DNA from: Lepeophtheirus salmonis | Taxonomy: Eukaryota > Arthropoda > Copepoda > Siphonostomatoida > Caligidae | Length of the DNA: 64,000 nt | Reading direction: 5' to 3' | Assembly: GCF_016086655.4 (NCBI RefSeq) | Contig: NC_052137.2 | Span: forward strand, 4,650,001 to 4,714,000 | In this document: positions 35,831-47,772 of the stretch, piece by piece | How positions within the stretch are numbered: the first letter of the stretch is position 1 | Layout of the letters: each line of letters opens with the position of its first letter | Position numbers and translations under genes: made by a program | Notes under the pieces: generated by a model | Databases searched by the model: none | Told to the model about the DNA's origin: nothing | Seen by the model: the letters and a program-made list of their open reading frames with translations, nothing else

Positions 35831-35918
35831 TATGACGTCAATGAAAACGCTCTATTGGCTAACTACCAACTGATTTTCAGTTTCTGTGATACAATAGAGC
35901 GTTTTCACGTTACGTCAC
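35831..35918. repeat. Imperfect palindrome with TGACGTCA (family G)
   Basis: Arms GACGTCAATGAAAACGCTCT and AGAGCGTTTTCACGTTACGTC (20 bases each, about 85 percent complementary) flank a 35-bp loop. Half-arms recur near 36470, 54510, 59630 and 60690 within a longer dispersed family (35672-36500, 54190-54550, 59600-59710, 60310-60720). Confidence 0.55.
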
Positions 35919-36589
35919 AGTTTTCATATTGTCACTTTTGGGGTCCTAAACAACAAGTTTTATAACAATTAAAGCCCTTTTTTCGTTAATACTAAGGAAA
36001 ATAGTGAACTATTGGATGTCAAAATTATACCAACAAATATGAAGATTTGAACTTTACTCTCTATCACAAATTTATCTTCAGATTGCTTAGTTGTATTATA
36101 TATCTAACCCTTAAATGTATTAGAAATATGTTATCACATCGTTATACAATCTTATTTCCATGTTGTAGATAAAAGCTGACCATTACAATGAAAAAAATAA
36201 GGTTTTTTTCTCTAATGAAACTACTTTTCTCGTTCCTAATCGATCAAAAAAAAAAAAATCAGTTCTACAATTCTTGACCTTTGTAGTAATTTTCAGTACA
36301 TATTACTTTGATTATATTCAAAAAAATTACTGTTTACCATTAGGATCAAGTAGTATTCAATGCAAGTAATAAGTCTTTTTTTATTTGATTGGAAATTTAT
36401 CCATTTTATGTAATAAAAATATCAACTTTAAGACCCCAAAATGGGGTCTTCCTCAATTAATATGTAATTTACAACGTCAATGGAAATGCTTCATAAAGAT
36501 GATCGACTGCGCTGATGCAAGGCACTAGTTTGGCAGCAAATCTTTCTGGGATTTTAAACGATAATTAAGACTGAAAACATATTCATTAC

Positions 36590-37230
36590 TTAAGAATTCA
36601 AAATGTCCCCCTATAGCCTTAATTGCATCCTTTATACGCAGTTGGAATGCCTTACACACTCTGATGACATACTCATCAGACATGGCCATCCGACTCTTGC
36701 TCAATGGAGGCCTTCAGCTCAGTAGTATTTATGTGGGATAGCACATACTTTGGTCTCAATGACGCCACCAATTCGATAGTCAAGTGGGTTCAGATCTAGT
36801 GAGGAAGGAGGGCACAATGTTCAGGGCCAGAAATTGCCTAATTTCTCCATACGCCATGCTTGGGTTTTCTTTGACTTGGGGGGGGCAAAGTTATGCTGCT
36901 ACACATAATTGCCCTGTGGATAATTCACTTCCATCCAGGGTTTATAGGTGTTCTTCATTACGTCCAAGAAACCTTATTAACGATGTTTAAGCAGCCCTTT
37001 TCAAAGAGGAACGTAGAAATTAATTTCCCATCTTAGGCCACGACGCTTAACATCATGACAGAGGCAGGATGCTTGGTTACATTGACATTTGGGACGTCCT
37101 CGTAACTGCCATCAGCCTCAAACTCCTTCTTGATTCTAAAAAAGTGGAACTGTTCAATTCACAAACAGGAACTCCCGCAAGGAGTAAATTAAGAACTCTA
37201 CGTTTCTTCGACGACATCACGAAACGGACT
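36590..37230 (-). pseudogene. Tc1/mariner transposase relic, internally deleted
   Basis: On the minus strand 37230-37070 carries an N-terminal scrap (SSKKRRVLNLLLAGVPV), followed by KHPASVMMLSVVA, stop, DGK. Shifted frames then give FWP-like text and SLRPKYVLSHINTTELKAS, and a further frameshift gives RMAMSDEYVIRVCKAFQL and RIKDAIKAIGGHFE at 36600-36690. The order matches a maT-like transposase with the region between DNA-binding and catalytic domains deleted, and with multiple stops. Confidence 0.75.
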
Positions 37231-37359
37231 TTGTTTACAAAAAAAAAAATGTCTTAAGACACTTCTTTCAAACAAATTATTTTCATTGGCCAACGTTAAT
37301 TTGTCTGGAAGATTTTAAAGTTTTAATACATGCTACATTTTTTCTAACACACATTCTCA

Positions 37360-37748
37360 CATCGTTATCTTTATTGTATCACGCAACCTTTCCTCCGAAA
37401 GAAACAGAAAAAAGGCCAAAGTCATCTGTTTGTTAGCCAAATACGTAAATCATACCAACTGCTATTTATATACTCGCAGACTACCACTGTCGTATTATTT
37501 CTTCATCATTTGTAAAATGAATAACATATGATTAAAATTTAAATAGTATTGCATTCGATACTGTATTATAATATTGTTTAGTAATATTTAATTAAAAGTG
37601 AAGTTATACATTAGTAATTGTGTATGATAGCCAAATTTTCTTCATAGAAAGAATAAAATGGCCAATATATTTATTATATAAACGACAAGGGATCAACAAG
37701 AAATTACATTCCTGTCCTTTAGGAAACGGACCATAAGTATCGAATAAC
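37360..37748 (+). repeat. MITE family C, left part of a split copy
   Basis: CCTTTCCTCCGAAAGAAAC, GTGAAGTTATACATTAGTAA and CCTTTAGGAAACGGACC are as in the intact copies. The family sequence stops at GTATCGAATAAC and resumes at 40385 with ATAACTTATTACTTAGTG. Confidence 0.75.
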
Positions 37749-40384
37749 TAGGGCTGGGCATCGAGCGAGTGTGTGTAAAAGGCGTGAGCAATGCTACTAT
37801 TGACTAAAAGTTACGGGTTTGGAGGATAGAAAACCATGTGATGCTGGTATAAAAACGAAAATCTTCTATATTTCATATTATACTAGAAGAGGGAATATAA
37901 AAAGTTGATAAAATTTTTAAATTCAGGAATACCTGATTTACTTCGTGAAAATCATGAAAAAACTTCCAAATTTCTATATTACAGATTTATTAACAAATAT
38001 TAATAAAAGTCGCTAATATGATATGCCATACAATGATTAGTCAAAAACTTATGATTATCACTTAACCCGTAGCAGTAGATTACTAGTAAATTTAGAGATT
38101 CCTTCTTCAGCCTCTCCAGTTTTTTAATGAATTCTTATATCGGGGGTTAGCTAAATAATGCACCATCCCTAGAACACCTTCAGGACGGACTGCAGTAGGA
38201 TACCTAATCCGGTAAACTATTGCGAGGGCACCAAAAGCTAAAGTTATTTTTACATGTGCCCATACTGATTGTATGTTTTATATGAAGTGGAGCAATACAT
38301 GTTTTTTTTTAATCAATTACTAGTAAATTTATAAATTAAAGTATTACAACGTATATTTATGATATTAAGTTAAATAAGTATGGTTAAAATAAAAAAACAC
38401 AAATAAAAAACGATTAATTATAACGAAAAATATAATTAGAAATTTTAATGGTAGCACAGAAAGTGAAACAAATTAATAATAACAAACGACACTAACTATT
38501 ACAAATGGTTTAAACAAATTATTAGGGACAAATGTAAATTATAAATATACAAAAATAATAAGACATTTTTATACAGAAAAAAATATACTAATTATGAGTA
38601 GAAATAAAATCCGTCTTTTTCCTTTCATACTTCAAATTCCATGTAAAATCCTCATTTTTGTCATCTTAAGTAATTTGTAAAGCTAAGAAAGGAAAAAGTA
38701 AATTAATATGTTCATTATTTAAAACGACTAATACTTATCTTAAATAAATTGCACTTCAACATGTTGGAATCCATGGAGCATACCCAATTCTTAACCCGAA
38801 GAAACTGATATTACACAAACTATTTGTACGCCATTTGAAGCTAAGACCCTCTTTGACACCATTTATGCTGTAGTTCTAGACCATATTACTGCAGTTATCT
38901 AACACCTTATGTCGGAGATTATGAACATTTAGCTATATGCTAATCCTAAATTTTAAGAAGTATTTGTTCAATTAATTTTTGAATATTTAAATATATCAAT
39001 AATAACTTACCCAAGTCTTTACGCGAAGAAACTGATGTTAGACAAACTATTTGCACGCCATTTGAAGCTAAAATCCCCTTTGAGATCATTCATGCTGTTG
39101 TTTTTGACCATATTACTGTATTTAAGAATAAATATAATTTATTATTAAAAAAGTTATTTGATAAATACTTACTCTTACAAATCTAATATTTCAATATTTC
39201 ATTTTATAATTAGCTTGGTCCTGACACTTTTTACTGATGAACAGGATCTTATTTTTGTATTAATGGCTCTCAATATGCTGAAAATCCTCTCTAAGTCACA
39301 ATTTACAATAGGTGGGTTTCTGTAATTTGTGTCCTCAGAATTTGCTAGGTCTCGCAAATCGCTGTACGCTGGATTTTCATCTAAAAATGTATTTAATTTT
39401 GTTTTGAATGGCTCTAGCTTGATATCGACGCGTAAATGTTCGACAATAGTCAATCTAACAAGTAAAGGGAGTCTTCCTTCTAAAACGGTAATTACCTTGG
39501 TAATTGGGCTAAGATTATGATTGATTATTGTCAATTCTTCATCAATAAACTCATCATTTATAGTCTCCTTAGCTTTAACGACCGTTGCTGTTTTCTCATT
39601 TAGGTTGTTTAAATATTCCCTGATTACTTCGAAGCTATTGAAATAGTAATCAAATGCTTTCAACAAAGTTCCCTAGCTTGTGACGATAGGTACTTGAGGT
39701 AAGGGAATTTGGAAAGAAGCAGTAAAGTTCCGTTTTCTTAGCCTGGTATTCAAAAGCATTTTTTTAATTTCTGAAATGAGCTCGTTTGTCTTCGGGAATT
39801 CTTTACGTACAAGTTCAGCCACGTTATGGAGTCCATGAGCTACACAAATAATATGTTTCAATTGGGGTAGCTTCTTTTTGACTTCTTTTACATCCTTGTT
39901 GACAACCTCCATTAATCTATCTAGAATCCTTCTACTAGGGACGGTTCTATTAGCATGTTTATTCATAAACTTTGAGAAAATGAGGTTCTCCACGGTGAAA
40001 AAAGGTATATTAGAGGAAACTAGCGTCTTTAAGAGGTCGGTGTTAGAGTCGTCAGAATCATCATGAGTCAAATATTGTTGGTATGCATTCATATTCTTGA
40101 TGTGGGACGAGGACATTAAGTGTCGACAAAATATTTTGTTGTTGTCCGGTAGGTAGCTCCAAATTTCATGGCCTCCATTAATTTCAATCCAGGTGTAGGG
40201 AGATTTAGCTAATTTTATTGTACAAAATTAGAAGTACTCGGCGAACACTAGATTCTTCGAGGAGATGTTAGCACAACAATAATTCGAGAAAGAATGAATA
40301 AATACGGGAAAAGGAAAATTCTACCAACTGTTTTCCTTTTCTAATCTCAAAACAGTAATTTATTTGACCAAACAGCCCAGCTTT
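37749..40384 (-). mobile_element. hAT transposon, 2.6 kb, with 8-bp target duplication
   Basis: The ends TAGGGCTGGGC and GCCCAGCTTTA are short imperfect TIRs. Flanks CGAATAAC and AGAATAAC form the hAT-typical 8-bp duplication with one mismatch, and the interrupted MITE family C continues on both sides. It holds one broken transposase on the minus strand. Two imperfect copies of a segment of about 100 bp lie at 38794-38900 and 39021-39125. Confidence 0.85.
39199..40240 (-). pseudogene. hAT transposase, broken
   Basis: From 40240 down, the frame reads IKLAKSPYTWIEINGG, then a BED-finger-like FCRHLMSSSHIKNM, then HANRTVPSRRILDRLMEV. Next come ICVAHGLHNVAELVR (the hAT CxxH-type block) and QIPLPQVPIVTS, a TAG stop at 39675-39673, then GTLLKAFDYYFNSFEVI. 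The end is CDLERIFSILRAINTKIRS, the hAT C-terminal dimerisation signature. The stop replaces the Trp usual in the T-R-W-G-T motif, one base change away. The N-terminal RNase-H part between VNKDVKEV and KKKLPQLK is deleted. About 345 codons remain in one frame apart from that stop. Confidence 0.8.
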
Positions 40385-40514
40385 AAGAATAACTTATTAC
40401 TTAGTGCATTTAACAAAAAGAATAAATTATAAAATAGCCATGACGTATCAAGGGAGAAGAGGAACAGCTGACAACAAAATACAAAGGGTATTTATATGTT
40501 AGCGAGGTAACGCC
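40385..40514 (+). repeat. MITE family C, right part of the split copy
   Basis: AAATTATAAAATAGCCATGAC, CAGCTGACAACAAAATACAA and GTTAGCGAGGTAACG complete the family C copy begun at 37360. Confidence 0.75.
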
Positions 40515-41526
40515 TTGTATACAGCTGTATATAATTATAATTCGTTTACAATTTGTAACTAGTAGTGTAGGTACCAGCAGATCGTAGAAGTTGCAATCAA
40601 AAAAGGAGATGAATCATTATAAATGAGAATTTACAGTAGTACTTTTGAAAATATCATTAATAAAATGACTGAAACCCTATTATAATACAGTCGATTTATT
40701 ATTTAATTGTTTTAATTTATGAATTAATTGATGAAAATAGTTAAAAGGTGAAAATCAAATATTCCAATTATTTTAATTACATACTTTTAGCTCACTTAAA
40801 CTATGATTATTAATATAGTATATATGTATACTATAGATATTAATAATATTTGATTCATTTTAAAAATTGTGAAGAAATAATATGATTGTGATTGTATGGG
40901 AGTACATAAGAGAGATGTAGCAGTTGGTATGATTGACTTATTTGGATAACTACCAGATGATTTCGGCCTTTTTTTCTATTTCTTTTCGAAGGGAAGGTTT
41001 TGTGATAGAAAACAGGAGTGACTTTTTTAGATTGTGATCTGAACAGGCATTACAAAAAACCTTTTCAGGTGGGCAACAATAAAAATTTGCACGCAAAAGA
41101 ATGCTTGGAATTTACAACCCTATGAATATAATGGTATAAAATATGACCTTAATGGGATCAAGATTTTATCTTGTTGTTAATCTGAAGTGTGAGTCTGTGT
41201 TTATTATTTTCCAAAAACGTCATCATTATTATTTATTTCTTGAAGAGAGAACATCCAAGTATAAAGTAATAACCAGTGCTTCTGTTCATGGAAAACAGAG
41301 AGTAACTCCGAGGTTTTGTTCGGGAGTTATAAGTATAACTCCTTGCTTGTATTCGGAGTGGAATTGAGGATTGACATTGGAGTAATTCCAGTCTATATCC
41401 CCTTCCTATTTATATAGGGAGTGGGATTTGTGTTTATTTCAATCCTCTCAATGCGACTTGCAGCTGGTCTAATTAAACATAATGACAACAAAGCTGCTCT
41501 CCTCCCAGACATTCTTCAAATTGTCA

Positions 41527-41700
41527 GGATTAGTGTTGGATCAGTCCTTATTTATTGGGCTCAGTCTAGTTTTAGGACCGGTCTTATCAGTCCTTCGGAC
41601 TGCTGTTCTAGGAATGATTTAAAAACAAAAAGTAAAGTTGAGTGACGTCATCAAGGACCGAACTTTACCAGTTTTAGGACTGATATGCAGAACTTGGAAA
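41527..41700 (+). repeat. TTAGTGTTGGATC family copy
   Basis: The copy starts TTAGTGTTGGATCAGTCC and contains TTTAGGACCGGTCTTATCAG and AAGGACCGAACTTTACCAG, with GTGACGTCATCAAGG between. The right end is degraded (GGACTGATATGCAGAACTT). Confidence 0.55.
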
Positions 41701-43800
41701 AAGAACAACTACCCCCGTCCTTTAATCCCAAGCAAGTACCCGCCGTCCTTTTATCCTCTGAACCCTTTACCCCCCTTCCCCCATCCTTTTTATAATTATT
41801 ATTGAGAAGTATAGTTAGTTGTGCTGTGTAGTTCGGGAACGATCAGTTCTTTTGAACGACTCTTTGTATTGAACGTACTGAACCGAATCAGTTACACGAC
41901 TCATGCAGCATGAATGATTCGTTCGTTTATATCGTAAGTTTCCCATTTACAGAATATATCACTCAACTTCAATCAAATATTTCTATCTACTTTGACTTTT
42001 TTGTTAACTGATTATGAAATATGAATATACTCAAGTACTGCACGGTAGTTAATTAGCTTGATACTTTGAGTACACTCTAATTTGCTCTAATAAATGTTTT
42101 TTAAATATCCGTTTGAATCATTCTAAAAAATGGTAGAAAATTATTCATGTTGGAGGGGATGGGGGATATCTTAGAACTGATTCAGTGAACGAATCTTAAA
42201 AGGAATCAGCATTCCAGGCACTAATAGTTAATAAATGATAGAGGTACAAAGTCATAAATGAATTTTATGATTGTTTGGATCGGTTGTTGGGCAATGCAAC
42301 TTTCAAGTTCGAATCAAAAAGTATTTGAATTTTATAAATCATCAAAATTTTAATAGTAAAATAAAAACATTTTTCAATGAATTGTTTCGCCATAGGCATG
42401 ACATAATATAAGCTTCAATAAATATTTTTACTTAATCCTACGACAAACAATTGGCAAAAGATTGATTTTTAGTAGGTTATTTTATATTATGAATTTAGGG
42501 ATCGATTTTTGAAGACATACGTCATGAAAAAAACAAGAGGGATTTTCGGATAACTTCTTAGATCCGGTGAAATAGAGTCATGATTATTAAAATAAATATT
42601 TAAATAGGTTAATTATATCTAATTTTTAATATACCTATGTATTATTCCAACATTACAAAAGTCAAATAGAATCATCCCAAATCTTCTCAAGTAATATCAA
42701 CGGCATATTCATTATGAAAAATTTCAAAATACTGAGATAGATGCTTATCTCATATATGATGAGATATATTAAAACTCCATACAACGAGTATTGGACCCCC
42801 CCTGCCTGATTAGAACCTTTGAAGGTCCAAAGTATTAATTGAAAAATGTATTATCAATAAAAGTGGGGGATAGGATTCAAGACTTGCGACTTAACTTGAA
42901 CTTAAGTTCATATTTTGAAGAATTTGCGACCACTCGACTTTGACTCTAACGTTAATTTTTACTGAGAAAAACACTATAAACGTTATATTATAATTATGTA
43001 CTTGAAATGTCTGAAATTAGCTAGAAAGAAACCTGAGGACTCGATAAAAAGATTCAATGACTTGGACTTGTGAGCAAAGACTTAAAACTAAATTTGAAAG
43101 AGTAGTACAATGACTTTTTCCCACTTCTGATTATCACTGCATGCAAGACATAATCTAATTATTTCGTTCTCATATGCATGACTGTATTTCACAAAAAATG
43201 AGATAATTCTGTTTGATTTTCAATGTTGAAATAATACATCTTTTCAAAATGAGAGATAATTAACCTGTTTAAGTATATTTTTTTAGATTAATGACTCTAT
43301 TTCATCGTATTTTTAAAGGAGTTTAAAAATTGTTTTTATTTTTATTTTGAGGATTTGATGGGGATACACATTATGCAACGTGACTTCTAAACATTGTTCC
43401 TCGTAAAGGGCTCAAGCAGAGACCTATAAGAAGATTACGTTGCAAGATTTCAGCGCCCCGTTGTGACAGATATCAAATGACCAAAAAAGAATTTAATACA
43501 ATATATGAATACTAAAAAAATAATTTTATTGAGCTTAATTATTATTAAAAAAATGGAATAATTACTTTAATAATAATTTCTTTAACTTAATTAATTTCTC
43601 ATACACATTCTTCGTCTTCTGAAAGTAGAAGAAGCTATTCTATTTTCTTTGATAATCGCAGTTTGCATTCGTAAATGATTGTGCATTCGTATACTAACAT
43701 ACTTAGACACAGTAAAAAATAAATTTCTATGACATTTTGCGACATTTAGACACGACTTAATTAATGGAACCGCTACTTAATTTATTGAGTTTACAATTTT
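41701..43800. other. Intergenic, mostly unrecognised
   Basis: No gene. At 41838-41940 and 42175-42215 there are repeated GAACGA/TCGTTC motifs (GGGAACGATCAGTTC; CAGTGAACGAATC) that look like the two ends of a degraded MITE. 42880-43130 resembles 14535-14720. Confidence 0.35.
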
Positions 43801-43812
43801 TTATTTTTTTGA

Positions 43813-43871
43813 ATTGATTTACATAAGATTTAAAAGAAGCCTCTATTTTTGCAAATCCTATGTAAATCAAT
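43813..43871. repeat. Imperfect hairpin of about 59 bp
   Basis: AATTGATTTACATAAGATTT and AAATCCTATGTAAATCAATT are 20-base arms with two interruptions around a short loop. Confidence 0.6.
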
Positions 43872-44045
43872 TTTAGATTAATTGTACAACATATGGTTCC
43901 TCAACGAATCTTAACTGAAGTGAATTATCAATGGTTCTATTAGACCAAAGGCGGATTTTGGAATGTGAAGACTTGCAACTTAAAAATTTATATGGTTCGA
44001 ATTAAATACCGAAGAGATGCGCATTTTTAAAGACTGAAACTTTCA

Positions 44046-44159
44046 TTCTGCTTCCTAAATTTGGACATATTTATTCTTCAACTTCTTTTTTAATTCCTTT
44101 AATTCTGCTTCCTAAATTTGGACATATTTATCCTTCAACTTCTTTTTTAATTCCTTTAA
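44046..44159. repeat. 57-bp tandem duplication
   Basis: Two copies of a 57-bp unit, from TTCTGCTTCCTAAATTTGG to TTTTTTAATTCCTTTAA, begin at 44046 and 44103 and differ at one base; a third start truncates at 44160. On the minus strand each unit reads EAELKELKKKLKxKYVQI followed by a stop, which suggests duplication of an old coiled-coil coding piece. Confidence 0.85.
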
Positions 44160-44700
44160 TTCTGCTTCATAGACTCCAAGTTGGATTTGGTATTTATTTC
44201 CTTGAGATGTTTTACCTCAGGATAAATATCTGTAATACAATATACAATTATTATTTTCTAACGATAAAGTAAATAATGCAAAAAAAAAAAAATATATATA
44301 TATATCATTATAAGAAGTTTCATCTTCTATTGATGATGAAATTAGATTCATGTCCACTAAGTCTATTTCTCTATTTTCGGAAGTAGAAGGTTCCAAATAA
44401 GGAGTAAAGTATGTTGTATGATCCTGAAATTGTTGAATATTCTTTTACCTAAAATTTGAAATAAAAAAGTTGCTTGAGATTTTCTTAAATATTAAAATTT
44501 CTTAGCATCAGCATTGTTCTCCCGAATGAAAATGGGGTTGAGGAGTTTTTGTTAATCCTTGGAACTTTAGGTTTTAGATGTTTAAACAATGTTGAAATGG
44601 CTTGAGAGTTGGAATTCCTTATTTCTTCAGAATGTTTAGAGCACAATCTATAATTATTTTATGGTTTTAAAAGATTTCATTTCATTTTTAGGACCCATTG
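44160..44700 (-). pseudogene. Decayed coding-like segment, unidentified
   Basis: The minus strand shows protein-like stretches, e.g. QQFQDHTTYFTPYLEPSTSE, IDLVDMNLISSSIEDE and NSNSQAISTLFKHLKP, interrupted by frame changes. They precede the EAELKELKKKLK coiled coil at 44160. I do not recognise the family; the second protein of a DNA transposon or a lost host gene are both possible. Confidence 0.35.
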
Positions 44701-45439
44701 CCTTCCAAGGAATTGATCCCTTGGAGATGAAAAAAGTGTTATCCCCTCAGCTCAAGAACGATTCCCGTAATCCTCGGCACACGACTTGAGGGCATACCCG
44801 GGGTATTTTAAGAAAATATATAGAGTTGTAGAGTTCTTCACCTAAAATTTTGGGCCATGACTCAAACACATGAGGAAGTCAACTATCGTCAAAGCGGAAA
44901 AACCGGTGACGAAACTCTACTTATAGGTCTCTGGACTTAAGGGCCCTGGAATCCTTTAGCTCCTTCTATATTCAATAAAATCCTTCACTTAGTTTGGGAC
45001 GAGCAAACTCAATGACTTTTACAATTTTGCTTGAATTAATTTAAAGGCTGGTAAGGACATATTTATAATACCCCTAGGATATATTGTTTTCAAATCAAAA
45101 TAAAGTTCCTTCATTTGAGGTATTTATTTATTGTATCAAACATTTTTGAATGTTGCAAATCGTAGGAAATATTATATATATAATAGACGTCTGACATTGC
45201 ATGTAACTAATAACAAAATTGAGTCTAGACAAAATCGACTCCCTCAAATGACAATGAAAGCAAGCCATTTTATGCCGCGCTCATGTTTTGAGGGAAATGA
45301 TCAAATATTAGGATAAAGGTACATAATCACAGCCCAACAGTAAGTCCCAACACCAAATTATGTTCAAATTAATCATGGAATTTATTCCCCTCCCCCCCTC
45401 CCTTCCCTTAATATAATCTACATTATGTATCTTTTATTT

Positions 45440-45740
45440 AACAAATTGAATAATGAATGAAGAAAAGTATAAATATATCCCTTATTTTTCCGATAGATGG
45501 CTTTAATAGTGTGTATTTCGCGTTGAAAATGTGAATAGTGTTAATGGTCCAGATACTGTAACAACCAATCTCCAGCAATTTTAGTTTCGTAGATTCCGTT
45601 CTTGTAATTTTGATGTCCAAGATGCACTACTCTCAGGAAGTTTAATTGTCGAAAATGTGGATAAAATAATGGAAAGTGTCGAGTCCAACCGGCAGTTAAG
45701 CATGGTTTTGATTGCCAAGGAGATCAACATTAAGTGAAAA
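45440..45740 (+). pseudogene. Mariner transposase N-terminal relic
   Basis: The plus strand reads FRRFRSCNFDVQDALLSG followed by SLIVENVDKIMESVESN and RQLSMVLIAKEINIK. This matches the linker and second helix-turn-helix of mariner transposases of the SETMAR-like group. Stops occur upstream and the catalytic part is absent. Confidence 0.7.
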
Positions 45741-45999
45741 AAAAATTAAAAATAACGAATTTATTTTTATTACAAGTATTATGTATATTACGATCTACAA
45801 TATCGTTTTTTAACACTGAAGATAAAGATGGAGCTAATTCAATATCCAATAAACATTTTTTTTAAATATGCAGTTCAAGAACTTTTTGAAACACTCTTCT
45901 TCTTTTATTAGCTTGAAGTTGGTTTTTCGCTTCCAAAAACAATTTTTTTAGCATAGAAGACTTCTAACGTATTTTGATTGGAAAAAAGTGCTGAGTAGG

Positions 46000-46115
46000 T
46001 GGTATTGGTCTAGTGGTTCTTGCAGCTCAACCGTTTCCGGTTCCTTAACTGCTAGAAAAGGAACGGACAAAGTCGAACTGAGATCGAAAGCCAGACTCGG
46101 TCTCGGTTCTTGTGC
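46000..46115 (-). repeat. Family I repeat
   Basis: It ends CGGTCTCGGTTCTTGTGCT, the inverse of the start at 16043. It contains TTGGTCTAGTGGTTCTTGC, which superficially resembles a tRNA A-box. Confidence 0.45.
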
Positions 46116-46389
46116 TTATTTTCGTTTTTTGTATTTTTGGTATATTTATAACTAGCTTTAATCAATCAGTCAACTTTCTTAGTTTTTTTCGTGCAATTCC
46201 ACCGTTTTCTATGATTTTTTAACATCGCCAGTGTGATTAATTTATATCTGAGTTCCAAATAGCTAATATCTTCTTATGGATCTGGAAAAATGGTTTTCAG
46301 CACCAGATGGTCCAAATAAAAGTGGGGAGGGGTGGGCTAGATTATGGATCCAGGTCCGCTACTAAGCTTGTCGAGGTATTATAACATTC

Positions 46390-46585
46390 CTTGAGCCAGA
46401 GTTTCCCAAACTTTACCATGCAATGGGCCCTTCACTAATACCTTTTTAGCTGAGGTCCCCTTTATACGAAACATGTGTACTATGTATGTGTAGACTGAAT
46501 GCAATCCTCAATTCTCAATCTTCATGCTCCCCCCACCCAACCTAGCCTCCCCTCACGGTCCGCACTGAAAACCATTGTCCCAATA
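46390..46585. repeat. Possible hAT-type MITE
   Basis: Left AGAGTTTCCCAAACTTTACC and the inverse of the right end (AATGGTTTTCAGTGCGGACC) resemble the degenerate ends of hAT MITEs, with a GC-richer interior. The ends are only loosely complementary. Confidence 0.35.
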
Positions 46586-46805
46586 ATCTTAGTTCTCATA
46601 GGCCTGCCGGAACTTGGGGTACTACTTACTCTGCGTATAAGGTAGCTGCACTCCTGTTTTGTATCTAATTTCATGGCCCTAAATTTTCTATCGACACCCC
46701 TTGTTTTAAGTGCCTGTTACCAAACTGAGACTGTATAAAAAGACCGAGATCGAAGACCGGGACCGATAGCACCGCTTATCCTGAACCAGACACAACCTTG
46801 CTGTC

Positions 46806-47150
46806 ATGACGTTTCATTAGACCAGCTAAAAGCAGCTATGACGAGGAGAGAGGGAGTAAACGAAATAAACAAGGCATAGGTAAGAATTACTTCGATGTCG
46901 ATCCTCAATTCTACTCTGAGTCCAACAGGAACATTTATAACTCCGCAACAAATCCTCATGATTACTTTCCATCTTTTTATGTGCACACACAACTGTTCAA
47001 TCCGGTTTTGTGTACAATTGTATGTTGTGGAAAAGGAAGTTAACTCCTCAGGAAAGGGATAATAGTTATAATAGGTTGAGAAAAGATAAAACACTCTTCA
47101 GGTTGCCTACATAAAAAAAACCCCAAAAGTTAAAAAATGCACACGATTAG
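46806..47150 (+). repeat. Dispersed repeat family A, copy 3
   Basis: TGACGTTTCATTAGACCAGC, CAGCTATGACGAGGAGAG, CGATGTCGATCCTCAATTC, CTCCGCAACAAATCCTC and GGAAAAGGAAGTTAACTCC are in the same order as at 19583 and 50030. Confidence 0.65.
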
Positions 47151-47242
47151 TATAACTGGTAATAGTCTACATCGTACACATCATATGTGTTTCATTATAA
47201 AAATAGGATTAAATTAAAGATATGCAATACATATTATATGTC

Positions 47243-47772
47243 CAGGGGCGTCCTCGGAATTATATTTTGTAGGAGGTTTGGTTTTTGGATTTTTTTTTTG
47301 AAACCCCAAAATTATTATTTTTTTTTTTCAAAAATCCATAGCTTGTCACCAAAAATAAAAAATTTTTGAAAAAAATTTTCAAATATTAAATATTTTGTTA
47401 AAAAAAATAATCAAAAATTTGTAGCTATTCACATAAAAAGATATTTTTTTTTTGGAAAAAAATTTAAAAGTATTTACAAAAATTAAATTTCAAGTATTAA
47501 AATTTTTGGAAGAAAATGTCTAAATTCCATAGAAAACTAGAAAAAATATTTTTTTTTGCAAAAAAATTCAAATATTACATTTTTCGAAAAAAAAATCCTT
47601 AATCCACAGCTATTAACAGCAAAATTTCAAAAAAAAATTGAAATATTATTACATCCCCTTTAGCGTAAAATTTTTTCATCATAACCAAAAAAAATATTAT
47701 AGAAAAAAGCAAAACAAACTAATTTTTTTTTTTGGGGGGGGCATCAAACCCCTTCCCCCACAGACGCCACTG
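47243..47772 (-). mobile_element. CAGGGG-family MITE with apparent 5-bp target duplication
   Basis: The copy starts CAGGGGCGTCCTCGG and ends CAGACGCCACTG, giving inverted termini. ATGTC lies immediately outside both ends (47238-47242 and 47773-47777). The body is the degenerate minisatellite of the family, in reverse. Length is 530 bp. Confidence 0.7.

Noticed and set aside
38760..39130. Tandem genes or CRISPR-like repeat
   Set aside because: Only two diverged copies, eukaryotic context, inside a hAT element.
46010..46070. tRNA-like A-box TGGTCTAGTGGTT
   Set aside because: No B-box at the right distance and no acceptor stem; the segment belongs to repeat family I.
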